Shown here piece by piece: positions 1 to 8,379 of a stretch of 56,181 nucleotides of DNA; the stretch's first letter is position 1; the number at the start of each line of letters is the position of its first letter. The DNA is from Erysipelotrichaceae bacterium. GTDB lineage: Bacteria; Bacillota_I; Bacilli_A; Erysipelotrichales; Erysipelotrichaceae. Location of the stretch: the NCBI GenBank assembly GCA_022799495.1, contig JAAWON010000008.1, positions 1 through 56,181 on the forward strand. Reading direction: 5' to 3'. The notes under the pieces are model-generated. The model had not been told where the DNA came from. It worked only from the letters and a program-made list of their open reading frames with translations, and made no database searches. A program made the translations under genes and the position numbers.

Positions 1-40
1 GGCTGTGACACTTGGCATAACGCCTTAGTCACAGCTTTTT
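1..40 (+). terminator. Intrinsic terminator (first copy of a repeated terminator)
   Basis: The arms GCTGTGAC (2-9) and GTCACAGC (28-35) form an 8-bp stem followed by TTTTT (36-40). It would end a plus-strand gene lying left of the window. The first 33 bases recur exactly at 1954-1986, directly after the peptidoglycan-binding gene. This suggests the unseen upstream gene is a relative of that gene. Confidence 0.8.
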
Positions 41-121
41 CTTATATTTATATAACCAACTTCCATTTTTTAGCAGGTATCCCTGTAAAGTATGGATAAC
101 CCGCTTTACTTCATTTATAAT

Positions 122-1159
122 TTAAAGATGTATCTGAATTTGATATAAAGTATTATCAGATTCAGCAATAATTGAATCATCTGTTGTCAAAAATCTAACA
201 GGAATACTTCTAATAATTGGATCATTTTGAGCGGATAATTGATAGCAAATTTCATCATTCAAATCATGATAATACATATTGTTATTGAAATCTGTGACGA
301 TTATTCCATCATCTTTCATTTTAGATGTCCACCGAGCAGATCTAAAAGCTGGATCATACTCATATGTTTTCAGTAATTCTCCACTTTTATTAAAAATCAA
401 TTCTTTGTTTTCTTCGTGCAAAACAATGTAGGATGAGGTCATCGTGAATCGATCAAATGTATGCTCTAGAACCAAATCACGTTTCCCATTTGTGAGATTG
501 ACTCGATATAATGACTTACTTTCTTCATTAAGCGCCTCAAAATATAAATAATCTCCATCCATTTTCGCTGTTGCCACAATACATCTGCTTAAATCGTCAT
601 AGGAATACTTTTCTTCTAATTCGTTGCTTTCATTCGGTACCCGAATGGTTATTACGTTATTATCATTAACGCTTAAAAGTACAAACGAAGAATGATATCG
701 GAAAAACTGAGGACAATTAAACATGTCGCTTTGAAATTCTTCATATAATTTTTCATCACTTTTTCCATCAATAAAACGATAAAAAGTTGCGAGTGTGTTT
801 TCTTGTGTACCAGCGTATTCGTAATAATACATATTTACCCCAACATTCATATAATCCATAATTCGCTCAAACTTTTGATAGTTCTTCCATTCTAATTGCT
901 TAGTCTTTAAATCAAAACAATATAAGTCGACTGTATTAAAATAAATAAAATTTTTTGTAGTATCATAGACCTGCCCATAAATCAAATCATTCTCTACATA
1001 ACGTATTTCCATTTCGCCTTCTTCAAATTCCTGTAAGGGAATTGCGGTATAATTCGCCGCTTTATACTGTAGTGAAATAACCTTAGGAGTTGAAGAAGCA
1101 CACCCATTCAATATTACTAGTAAAATAAAAGATAAAAACATTTTTTTACTTAAACTCAT
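122..1159 (-). CDS. Predicted lipoprotein with propeller-like repeats
   Basis: Encodes 345 residues. The N-terminus is a lipoprotein signal: basic MSLSKK, a hydrophobic stretch and a lipobox ending in LNGC, so the mature protein should be lipid-anchored outside the membrane. The rest has repeated short beta-rich segments such as DYLYFEALNEESKSLYRVNL and VFDL/YCFDLKTKQ-type strands. These resemble the blades of beta-propeller or DUF5050-like surface proteins, but no enzyme motif is visible. I chose the ATG at 1159 because GAAAGGA lies about 11 bases upstream; two in-frame ATG/start options exist at 1171 and 1186. It is convergent with the plus-strand terminator at 1-40. Function unknown. Confidence 0.75.
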   Translation of the reverse strand: MSLSKKMFLSFILLVILNGCASSTPKVISLQYKAANYTAIPLQEFEEGEMEIRYVENDLIYGQVYDTTKNFIYFNTVDLYCFDLKTKQLEWKNYQKFERIMDYMNVGVNMYYYEYAGTQENTLATFYRFIDGKSDEKLYEEFQSDMFNCPQFFRYHSSFVLLSVNDNNVITIRVPNESNELEEKYSYDDLSRCIVATAKMDGDYLYFEALNEESKSLYRVNLTNGKRDLVLEHTFDRFTMTSSYIVLHEENKELIFNKSGELLKTYEYDPAFRSARWTSKMKDDGIIVTDFNNNMYYHDLNDEICYQLSAQNDPIIRSIPVRFLTTDDSIIAESDNTLYQIQIHL

Positions 1160-1171
1160 AAAATAATTCAT

Positions 1172-1624
1172 CCTTTCATTGTCCAAATAACATATCAGTT
1201 TTGGACTGCTCTGAACACATTATCTTCTGTATCAATATAAAAATCATACACACTAAAGATTTTCATTTATTCTAGTAATCGCCGCTTTTCTTAATATATT
1301 TCTTTTCGCTTATCCATATAGGCGTCACTCAATATGAGAGCAAATGTACTCAATTTTAGCACTTTTTTCATAAATTCTTCCTCCATTTTCTAAATATCTC
1401 ACGTTTATTATACAAAAGAAATAGGGAAATGATCATTCTAGTATTAAATGATTTTATTTGGTATAATTTATAGTATATGATATCAGGATGCTGTTTTTTT
1501 GGGATTTTCTAATCTGTTATAATAAAGTAATAATTCACCGATAGATAACTTTGCAAACAAATACTGAATTGATGCCAAATTAATCATTTATTGATCGCAT
1601 AAAAGTAATATACAAAATATTTAT
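1172..1624. other. Intergenic region with two plus-strand promoters and tiny minus-strand reading frames
   Basis: No standard gene is seen in this 450-base AT-rich gap. On the plus strand two extended -10 elements, TGGTATAAT (1459-1467) and TGTTATAAT (1515-1523), could drive the peptidoglycan-binding gene. On the minus strand a 26-codon frame (1371 to 1291) follows GGAGGAAGAATTT, a good ribosome binding site. A 23-codon frame lies at 1266-1195. They may be remnants of one broken gene. Confidence 0.5.
1291..1371 (-). CDS. Possible 26-residue peptide or gene remnant
   Basis: A short frame beginning MKKVLKLSTFALILSD and ending in KRKEIY. It is preceded by GGAGGA about 7 bases before ATG, better than expected by chance. 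The start resembles a signal-like N-terminus (two Lys, then hydrophobic) but is cut short by TAA. A further frame continues nearby (1266-1195), so a decayed gene is as likely as a real peptide. Unrecognised. Confidence 0.3.
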   Translation of the reverse strand: MKKVLKLSTFALILSDAYMDKRKEIY

Positions 1625-1948
1625 GTGGAACTTTTTACTAACCCATACACCGACATGGGTCATTTTGATAAGCGCTATGGCCGACCTGCCTGTTCTGCCG
1701 GCTATCCACTGCTTCAAAATGGATCCCGCGGAATTTATGTTTTTGTTCTTCAAGTTGCGTTGAATGCACTAGGTTATACCACCTATACATTAGATGGTGC
1801 ATTTGGCCCCAATACACAAAATGCGGTAGTTGCATTCCAGCGTGAAAATAGCCTAAGCACTGATGGTGTGGTTGGTTGTGCTACTTGGACACGCTTAGTC
1901 AATGAAGCAGTAGGAATTGGCCGCACTCCGACTGTGATTGATCCATAG
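1625..1948 (+). CDS. Small peptidoglycan-binding (PG_binding_1) protein
   Basis: Encodes about 107 residues. Residues 35-95 match the peptidoglycan-binding domain family PF01471: an LQ-x-ALN-LGY segment, the loop LDGAFGPNTQNAV, then VVAFQ and a second DGVVG-ATW segment. Such domains attach cell-wall hydrolases to murein, but no catalytic domain is present. The start is uncertain: GTG at 1625 has no clear ribosome binding site and the protein has no signal peptide, so this may be the surviving C-terminal piece of a larger wall hydrolase. A terminator follows at 1954-1994. A stop-containing relative lies at 5226-5315. Confidence 0.7.
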   Translation: MELFTNPYTDMGHFDKRYGRPACSAGYPLLQNGSRGIYVFVLQVALNALGYTTYTLDGAFGPNTQNAVVAFQRENSLSTDGVVGCATWTRLVNEAVGIGRTPTVIDP

Positions 1949-1953
1949 AAAAT

Positions 1954-1994
1954 GGCTGTGACACTTGGCATAACGCCTTAGTCACAACTTTTTT
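1954..1994 (+). terminator. Intrinsic terminator of the peptidoglycan-binding gene (second copy)
   Basis: GGCTGTGAC (1954-1962) pairs with GTCACAAC (1981-1988), with one C/A mismatch, and is followed by TTTTTT. Bases 1954-1986 are identical to 1-33 of the window; similarity continues past the T-run into CTTATATTT. Confidence 0.8.
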
Positions 1995-2068
1995 CTTATA
2001 TTTCTAAATCTTATACATATCAAGGTATTTTACGTGATTCTTTTACCACTTTTTGTAAGTTGAACTTT

Positions 2069-3229
2069 TTAGCGTTTCTCCAATTGTCTTTTTCTTGCGA
2101 TGACTTTATCTATTCTTAACTTTATTTGCTGAACAATTGCTTGAATGCGTACCTCATCCATGAGTGGATTCATTTTAAATACAGTTTCAACTTCATCTTC
2201 AAAACTTTCAAGTCTTGTGATATCCAACCAAGAAAGATCATTTACAAGTTTTAATTGCTCTTCCGTGGAAGCTTTAAATGGTTTACAGTTATACGTGCTT
2301 CCAATCGCCGAAGTCGGTTGTATCGCCCACAATGAACTACCACTGTCGAATATTGGTGCAATTCCAACCCACTTCAATGTAACAATATTTCGAATAGCAC
2401 CAAAATTACGATAATGACGATCATAATTCGCAATGATATAATCACAAACGATCATCTTATCAATCTGTAATTTAGCATTTGGAATATTGAGCGAGCGACA
2501 CGCTTCAAGAAAATGCGTATATAATGAATCATTCCCTCTTTGCTTCATTGCTCGATCAATATAATAAGCGGCTACAAGTTCTTCATCCGTATTTACCATT
2601 GTAGGACAAACAGAATAATAGAGATCATTTTCTTGAATCAATTCATAAGGAACATAATCTCGCTGATCGAGTATTCGCTCATACAGTTTCGTGGCAACAA
2701 GTTCATTGAACGGTTCTTGGTTATTGAAACTGTTTCCGCCTTTCATAAGACATCGAATATGATTTATGATTTTCCATTTCTTTTTCAAGTTTCCATCACT
2801 TGAGTTATCAGGGCTGAACACATTCAAACCATCAGAATAATTCATCTGTCCCATCAATAATTTTCCCATATCTTCACTAAAATCATTTTCAAAGAAATTA
2901 ACATCCTTCCACTCTATCTCAGAACGTTCTTCTTTGATCCAATACTGATCGCTTAAACTAAGACCAAAGCATCTTTCCAACAATTCAACAGAAGAATGAA
3001 TATCCATTTCTGCCATTACTTCTTTCAATCTGCTTCTGGAAGCAGGGATGGAACGATCTTTCCACCAGTTATTTAAAGCTTTTCTTGTGATCCCTGTTTT
3101 ATATTCCATAACTCCTAAAGGAGCATATTCAGGATGCATCACACGATCAATCTTTGTAACCGTATGTGTTTCGCTATCATACGAGAACTTTAAAATTTCA
3201 ATGTCTTTACTCATTAAAATATAATTCAT
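2069..3229 (-). CDS. HipA-like Ser/Thr kinase-fold protein
   Basis: Encodes 386 residues. The C-terminal half carries the HipA/CtkA kinase signature. A likely nucleotide-binding SPDNSSDGNLKKKW segment lies near 139-152. The catalytic loop NYDRHYRNFG lies near 268-277 (Asp270, Asn275). A metal-binding FDSG follows near 294-297. HipA kinases phosphorylate translation-related targets and often act as toxins, but no HipB-type helix-turn-helix antitoxin gene lies next to it. ATG 3229 is preceded by AAGGAG at a spacing of about 8. It follows the ABC exporter gene by 186 bases and has its own extended -10 promoter. The substrate and any toxicity are unknown. Confidence 0.75.
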   Translation of the reverse strand: MNYILMSKDIEILKFSYDSETHTVTKIDRVMHPEYAPLGVMEYKTGITRKALNNWWKDRSIPASRSRLKEVMAEMDIHSSVELLERCFGLSLSDQYWIKEERSEIEWKDVNFFENDFSEDMGKLLMGQMNYSDGLNVFSPDNSSDGNLKKKWKIINHIRCLMKGGNSFNNQEPFNELVATKLYERILDQRDYVPYELIQENDLYYSVCPTMVNTDEELVAAYYIDRAMKQRGNDSLYTHFLEACRSLNIPNAKLQIDKMIVCDYIIANYDRHYRNFGAIRNIVTLKWVGIAPIFDSGSSLWAIQPTSAIGSTYNCKPFKASTEEQLKLVNDLSWLDITRLESFEDEVETVFKMNPLMDEVRIQAIVQQIKLRIDKVIARKRQLEKR

Positions 3230-3264
3230 ATCGTCCGCTCCTTTCTTGTTTGATTGTTATAACT

Positions 3265-3273
3265 ATTATAGCA
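3265..3273 (-). promoter_or_regulatory. Extended -10 promoter of the HipA-like gene
   Basis: On the minus strand TGCTATAAT occupies 3273-3265. No convincing -35 box is seen at the standard spacing, as expected for an extended -10 promoter. It lies about 36 bases upstream of the start codon. Confidence 0.55.
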
Positions 3274-3415
3274 TATCTAACCTCATTCTTTGATGATCAT
3301 GAATGATAATTCTACAAAAAGTATTCATAACGCTTGCTTGGTATAATTGTGTTGATTAAGCATCTCATCTATAACATCAAGCACGTTGTTTTATACATTT
3401 CTATATCATCAACGC

Positions 3416-5065
3416 TTACTCATCATGAGAGGTTGAACAAATCTGTATATTGTGATCTTGAAACTTGAGTTCATAATCATAATTTATATAATTGTTTTCA
3501 CTATGCTCTATAAAAATACAGATTTTATTTTTTAAAAATGATTGAATATTTTGACAAATCATTTTGTAAGTATGGATATCAAGTGAACTCGATAATTCAT
3601 CAAAAATCAGAACATGACTATCTGTTCGCGCAAGCGTCTGTGCTAACAATAACCGTTTTCTTTCGCCTCCAGACAGCAAATTACCATTTTCTCCAATTGG
3701 CTTATCTTTTAAACGAATCATCAAATCATTGAGACAGCATACGTGAATCAAATGATCAATTTCCTTTTCTGATAAAGCAGGATTTGCTATCTTTATATTA
3801 TCCTTCATGCTTACATCAAATAAAAATCCATCCTGCATAAGATAGCCGATATTAGGAAACGCATGAGTATTCTTACGATTGCAACGATAGTGAATTGTAC
3901 CACTTTTTGGTTGAATAAAACCCGCAATCAAGTTGACAAATGTTGATTTTCCTATTCCGGAACGGCCTTTTATCAAATACGTATTATTTTTATGCAAACC
4001 TAAATTAACATGATTGAGAATGATTTTATCTTCTGCAATATACCAAAAACTCACATTCTTAAATTCAATCGTGTCAATCCATTGTTCACTTATCATTCGA
4101 TGATATGTCTTAAGATTAAGAATTTCGTCGATTCGCTTCATAGATACCTTACACTTAATCAACATCTGCCGACAATCCAACAAGTTCATTAAAGGATCTA
4201 CTAGCATATGATTATACATAATCAATGCCGTTAATCCGCCCATACTGATCATTCCTTTTGTAACAAATATTGCTGAAAAAATCATAATACATCCAATCGT
4301 CATCATATATAATGATCCCACCATAAACTCACTGAAACTTTCCAATCGACTTTGCCTAATACTAATCTTTTTTACATCATAGGATGAAGCACGTATGCGG
4401 GACAAGTATGCTTGCCTCTGATCGTATAACTTTAAAGTAAATGCACCTAAAATTCCTTGAGTAAAACATTTCCATAAACCTTCTTCGGCATTTCTTTTCT
4501 CATCCGCATAGGTTTCCGCCTTTCTTTCTATCATTCTAGAGGTTAAAGCAGTAATCAAACCAAGCGGAAAAATGATTAAGGTTAAGTAAAAGTTGATCTG
4601 AATCATAAAACATACACCAATGATAAATGTCAAAATGGATGAAAAAAACACTTTAAAACTATTAAAAAAATTCATACTAATATATCTTGTATCATCAATC
4701 AAGCGATTTGATAAAACGGTTGAATTCTCATTACAAAAGATATCACTTCGCCAAAAATTATCATATAATTTTATTTGCAGTTCACTGCCAAATTGCGTTT
4801 GTATTTTTGCGGTGATAAGATCGGATAATGCGCCAAAGAATTGTGCGCTCATTTGCATAAAAAGGTAAATCGCACCAAACAAGAGAATATCATAAATCGC
4901 TTTTCCTTGATCCTGTAAATGGATGGCATCAATTAGTTTTTGGATATAATAAACTGGCACAATTGATATAAAACTATAGAATACGATTGCGATAATTAAA
5001 ATAACGAGATTTCTTTTTATATGCTTATCCATAAATTGAGAAACTTTTTTTAAAGTATAAAACAT
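3416..5065 (-). CDS. ABC exporter (fused membrane and ATPase domains)
   Basis: Encodes 549 residues with the half-transporter architecture of type I exporters. About six membrane helices lie in residues 18-290 and an ATPase domain in about 335-549. The ATPase has Walker A GRSGIGKST (367-375), signature LSGGE (464-468), Walker B VLIFDE (485-490) and His521 in the switch position. The Walker B/D-loop reads DELSSSLD rather than the usual DEPTSSLD. There is no C39 peptidase domain. It probably works as a homodimer exporting a peptide, lipid or drug; the substrate cannot be told. ATG 5065 has AAGGAG 9 bases upstream and an extended -10 TGATATAAT at 5098-5090. Confidence 0.85.
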   Translation of the reverse strand: MFYTLKKVSQFMDKHIKRNLVILIIAIVFYSFISIVPVYYIQKLIDAIHLQDQGKAIYDILLFGAIYLFMQMSAQFFGALSDLITAKIQTQFGSELQIKLYDNFWRSDIFCNENSTVLSNRLIDDTRYISMNFFNSFKVFFSSILTFIIGVCFMIQINFYLTLIIFPLGLITALTSRMIERKAETYADEKRNAEEGLWKCFTQGILGAFTLKLYDQRQAYLSRIRASSYDVKKISIRQSRLESFSEFMVGSLYMMTIGCIMIFSAIFVTKGMISMGGLTALIMYNHMLVDPLMNLLDCRQMLIKCKVSMKRIDEILNLKTYHRMISEQWIDTIEFKNVSFWYIAEDKIILNHVNLGLHKNNTYLIKGRSGIGKSTFVNLIAGFIQPKSGTIHYRCNRKNTHAFPNIGYLMQDGFLFDVSMKDNIKIANPALSEKEIDHLIHVCCLNDLMIRLKDKPIGENGNLLSGGERKRLLLAQTLARTDSHVLIFDELSSSLDIHTYKMICQNIQSFLKNKICIFIEHSENNYINYDYELKFQDHNIQICSTSHDE

Positions 5066-5089
5066 AATCTTTAACTCCTTATTTAACTT

Positions 5090-5098
5090 ATTATATCA
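5090..5098 (-). promoter_or_regulatory. Extended -10 promoter of the ABC exporter gene
   Basis: TGATATAAT on the minus strand (5098-5090), 25 bases upstream of the start codon. A -35 box is not obvious. Confidence 0.55.
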
Positions 5099-5225
5099 CA
5101 CCTTAAATGCAAAAAACATAAAATCATCTGATCCGATTGATATCAAACATTCGCTTTTCATTTGATATACCTTAGCGAAATATCATTCAATGTTTTTACA
5201 CTAATATCTAAATAAATGAAATGAT

Positions 5226-5315
5226 CGATCCGCCTATTCTGCCGGCTATCCACTGCTTTGAAGTGGATCTTGTGGCATTTATGGTTTAGTTTTTCAAGAT
5301 GCTTTGAATGCCTCA
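5226..5315 (+). pseudogene. Decayed copy of the peptidoglycan-binding gene
   Basis: This stretch aligns with 1680-1769 of the intact gene. In the same frame it reads R-S-A-Y-S-A-G-Y-P-L-L-stop-S-G-S-C-G-I-Y against R-P-A-C-S-A-G-Y-P-L-L-Q-N-G-S-R-G-I-Y. A TGA at 5259-5261 replaces the Gln codon, and the similarity stops after the ALNA segment. Only about 30 codons survive. It shows that this region was built by duplication and then decay. Confidence 0.75.
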
Positions 5316-5316
5316 C

Positions 5317-5354
5317 CAAAAAAAGAAACGTATCGCTTTTGACGTATACGTTTC
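5317..5354 (-). terminator. Intrinsic terminator downstream of tldD-pmbA
   Basis: GAAACGTAT (5325-5333) and ATACGTTTC (5346-5354) form a perfect 9-bp stem. Read on the minus strand it is followed by seven T residues. It lies 160 bases past the pmbA stop, so it probably ends that transcript. Confidence 0.75.
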
Positions 5355-5514
5355 CCATACATATTGTGATTGAAAATCAGCACAGGCCATTCAACTTATA
5401 TCTCATCACATCTATTGGGTAAAACATCATCCCACTACCACATCCCCCGTTCAGCATTTTTGATTCCTTATCTGATGCATCATAACTTATATTATATTCA
5501 TCTGTTTTACAGAT

Positions 5515-6831
5515 CTATTGTTCACCACTAAGTGCAAGTTGAGGAAACAGAACGCTTGGTGAACCGATACCTGTATAAAAGTGCTGTAAGTCATTCCCCA
5601 CCATTGTAATTGTTTTCAACAATTCCATAAAATTACCGGCGATGGTAATCAAATTCAATGAGTGCTTGATCTTTCCCGCTTCGACATAAAACCCACTCGC
5701 CTGTAAAGAGAATTGGGTTGTGACTTGATTCCAGCCCGCATGCAAGCCGGTTACCTCAGTAATAATTATACCGTTTTGCATTGCCTGTAGCATTTCTTCA
5801 TAACTGCTCTTACCATTCTCCAAATATAAATTCGTATAAGCGATATCTTGATGAAACCCATTGCCCATCGGTTCACATCCCATTCGCTGTGCCGACTTCA
5901 AATGATGAAGATAACATTCCAAACGCCCGTGATCAATTAACTTTTTATAACGGCATGTCACCCCTTCATCATCAAAGGGAACAGAGCGAATACCATAAGC
6001 CAAAAACGGATCATCAACAAGCGTTACTTTTTTATCAAACAGCACTTTATGTAATTGATCTTTTAACAAGGAGATTCCCTGAGCTACCTGTTCACCATGA
6101 AATTGATTTGCAAAACAATTCAGCATCGCCGCCATCGCTTTTCCTTGAATCAAAGTCGGATACATACCGCTGGGAATGGCCTTAGGATTTAACTTCGCTA
6201 TTGTCTCAGCACTTAAACGTTTGACAAAGCCATCGACATCAAAAGGCACCTCAGTGTTCAGATTCACGATTTCATAAGCAGATTTGCGCTGCTCTCCCTC
6301 TTGAACCAGCAACTCCGTACTGAGTAAAATCGTTGCGTTTGTGCGTTGAGCGTCCAATCCTTTGGAATTGCGCAGAATGATCACGCTTTCCTGTTCTTCA
6401 TAACTGACCTGCATCACCTGTTGCACCCGCAGATCACTTTGTAATAACTTGCATTCAATTTCTTTCAACAGGGCAATTTTCGCAGATAATGGTTGTTTCA
6501 GCCATGGTACTTCCTGCTTATTTTGCAAGAAATCCTGCTTTTCACCTGCATACAATTCCGGCTGATCCGTACTGGTAATCACTTCCGCAGACGCTATCAA
6601 CTCCGCAATGATGTTGGGAATCTGCGTCGGTGCATCATCCTCAATTAAAATATGTCCTTTATGCCCCCGATAAATCCCGGTGATGCTCCAAGTACGGCAA
6701 TCACTGCTCGTTAAAGCATCTATATTTCCTTTATATAAACGCATACTGCGCTCTTGAACCCAGCGCTCATCGACTTGAATATCACTCAATCCGTTTTCCA
6801 ACGCTGTACGTTTTAACAATTCCCAATCCAT
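5515..6831 (-). CDS. pmbA: TldE/PmbA-like metalloprotease subunit
   Basis: Encodes 438 residues of the TldD/PmbA family (modulator of DNA gyrase, PF01523). In characterised bacteria TldD and TldE form a heterodimeric cytoplasmic protease that trims modified peptides and damaged proteins. This member lacks the HExxxH zinc motif seen in the upstream partner, as expected for the TldE/PmbA subunit. The C-terminal part has the family-typical GSPS segment near the end (YTGIGSPSVLF). Its ATG (6831) directly follows the tldD stop, giving TAAATG. The ribosome binding site GGAGGTGAGG lies inside the end of tldD, indicating translational coupling. Confidence 0.88.
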   Translation of the reverse strand: MDWELLKRTALENGLSDIQVDERWVQERSMRLYKGNIDALTSSDCRTWSITGIYRGHKGHILIEDDAPTQIPNIIAELIASAEVITSTDQPELYAGEKQDFLQNKQEVPWLKQPLSAKIALLKEIECKLLQSDLRVQQVMQVSYEEQESVIILRNSKGLDAQRTNATILLSTELLVQEGEQRKSAYEIVNLNTEVPFDVDGFVKRLSAETIAKLNPKAIPSGMYPTLIQGKAMAAMLNCFANQFHGEQVAQGISLLKDQLHKVLFDKKVTLVDDPFLAYGIRSVPFDDEGVTCRYKKLIDHGRLECYLHHLKSAQRMGCEPMGNGFHQDIAYTNLYLENGKSSYEEMLQAMQNGIIITEVTGLHAGWNQVTTQFSLQASGFYVEAGKIKHSLNLITIAGNFMELLKTITMVGNDLQHFYTGIGSPSVLFPQLALSGEQ

Positions 6832-8232
6832 TTATGCCTCACCTCCATCACTGCCGCCGACAATCATTTGCTTTACCCGAATTGCCGGTTGCCCGACATC
6901 CGCAGGAATGGAACCGCTGCTTGCTCCACACATTCCCTGACCACGGCTTAAATTGTTTCCAACCATATCAATTTGAAACAGCGTTTTTGCGCCATTGCCA
7001 ATCAGCGTAGCACCCTTTAACGGCTTCGTAATCTTGCCATGCTCAATCAAATAACCCTCCATGACGGCAAAATTAAAATCACCGGTGCTAGGATCCACGC
7101 TGCCACCTCCCATTGTTTTCGCATACAGGCCATATTCCGTTGCCTGAATCATCTCCTCCAAGGTAGAATCACCATTTAATAAAAATGTATTGGACATGCG
7201 TGAAACGGGTTCAAAACGATAGGATTCCCGCCGGGCACTGCTGGTGGAATCACATTGCATTCTGCGCGCATTCAAACGATCAATCAAATAACTCTTCAAC
7301 ACACCGTCTTGAATCAATACATTACGCTTGGTAAAATTCCCCTCATCATCTATATTGGCAGAACCCCAACCATTTTCAATTGTCGCATCATCTACCGCAT
7401 TTACAAGCGGACTGGCAATCTGTTTTCCTAACTGATGAGCAAATACCGATTGATCCTTGGCCACTGCCGCTGCCTCTAAGGCATGACCGCAAGATTCATG
7501 AAATATGACACCGCCAAAGCCATTGTCAATGATGACATCCATGATCGCACTGGGACATGGCTTTGCATGAAGCATCGCTTTTGCGATACGTGCTGCCTCC
7601 TGTGCAATGGATTCCGGTGTTACTTCATCAAAAAACTCCATACCTTTGGCTGCGCCCGGAGAATACAAGCCGTTTTGTACCGATTCCCCATCTTTGGCAA
7701 GGGCGGTGACACTCATTCTGACCCGAGTGCGATAATCTTGAATATAGCGTCCCTCACTATTGGATATAGCAACCTCCTGTTCCTCTTCCAGATAATTGAT
7801 GATTGCTTTATCCATACAGGGATCATAAGCAAGCACCGTATCACTGGCCCGCTTCATCAGCGCGATTTTTGCCTCCTTCAAACAATCACTGGGGCGTTTT
7901 TGCACCGGATGATGATTCTCATAGATCACCTCCTGTAAACAGATGTCCTGAGGCTGCTTGAGCGTGGATGCTTCTAAAGATTCACACAATAAAGCCACCT
8001 GTTGGTGTAGATGCTCCATATCCATACGATTCGTATAAGCATACACACTATTACATCCGCTGTAAATACGGATCCCGATGCCGCAGCATAACTTCTTGGA
8101 GCTATCCTCCATCACACCATTGATCATACGATAAAAACCACTTTGTTTGCGCTCCTCAAATAATTCACAAAAATCACCGCCACCTACAATTGCGGCATTC
8201 AATAATGATTCCAACTGCTGCTTATTTAACAT
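6832..8232 (-). CDS. tldD: TldD-like zinc metalloprotease
   Basis: Encodes 466 residues. The active-site motif HESCGH (245-250) fits the HExxxH zinc motif of TldD, with the glycine-rich C-terminal GGGSVDPSTGDFNF region typical of the family. It pairs with the adjoining TldE-like subunit. ATG 8232 is preferred over 8235 because GAGGTG then sits 6 bases upstream. A sigma-A-like promoter (TTGCCT, 16 bases, TATAAT) lies at 8281-8254, overlapping the terminator of the rsmB operon. No candidate peptide substrate gene is visible beside it. Confidence 0.9.
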   Translation of the reverse strand: MLNKQQLESLLNAAIVGGGDFCELFEERKQSGFYRMINGVMEDSSKKLCCGIGIRIYSGCNSVYAYTNRMDMEHLHQQVALLCESLEASTLKQPQDICLQEVIYENHHPVQKRPSDCLKEAKIALMKRASDTVLAYDPCMDKAIINYLEEEQEVAISNSEGRYIQDYRTRVRMSVTALAKDGESVQNGLYSPGAAKGMEFFDEVTPESIAQEAARIAKAMLHAKPCPSAIMDVIIDNGFGGVIFHESCGHALEAAAVAKDQSVFAHQLGKQIASPLVNAVDDATIENGWGSANIDDEGNFTKRNVLIQDGVLKSYLIDRLNARRMQCDSTSSARRESYRFEPVSRMSNTFLLNGDSTLEEMIQATEYGLYAKTMGGGSVDPSTGDFNFAVMEGYLIEHGKITKPLKGATLIGNGAKTLFQIDMVGNNLSRGQGMCGASSGSIPADVGQPAIRVKQMIVGGSDGGEA

Positions 8233-8253
8233 CATTGTCACCTCTTGTGTTAC

Positions 8254-8281
8254 ATTATACACGATATGAAAGAAAAGGCAA
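8254..8281 (-). promoter_or_regulatory. Promoter of tldD-pmbA
   Basis: Minus strand: -35 TTGCCT (8281-8276), 16-base spacer, -10 TATAAT (8259-8254). The -35 box coincides with the 3' arm and T-run of the rsmB terminator, so the two signals share bases. Confidence 0.65.
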
Positions 8282-8301
8282 AAGTATTTAGCGCTTTTGC
8301 C
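8271..8301 (-). terminator. Intrinsic terminator of the priA-PAP2-rsmB operon
   Basis: GGCAAAAG (8277-8284) and CTTTTGCC (8294-8301) form an 8-bp stem; on the minus strand TTTTCT follows. It lies about 80 bases past the rsmB stop. Confidence 0.75.
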
Positions 8302-8379
8302 ACAAGTATGATCCATATAATATGTTTGGGGAAAGGTGGGATTGGGGATGTAGTATGCATAAGAAGCGATATGTTACAC

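Noticed and set aside
5781-6185. 134-codon plus-strand frame inside pmbA
   Set aside because: It is antisense to a well-supported gene with intact family motifs and has no ribosome binding site.
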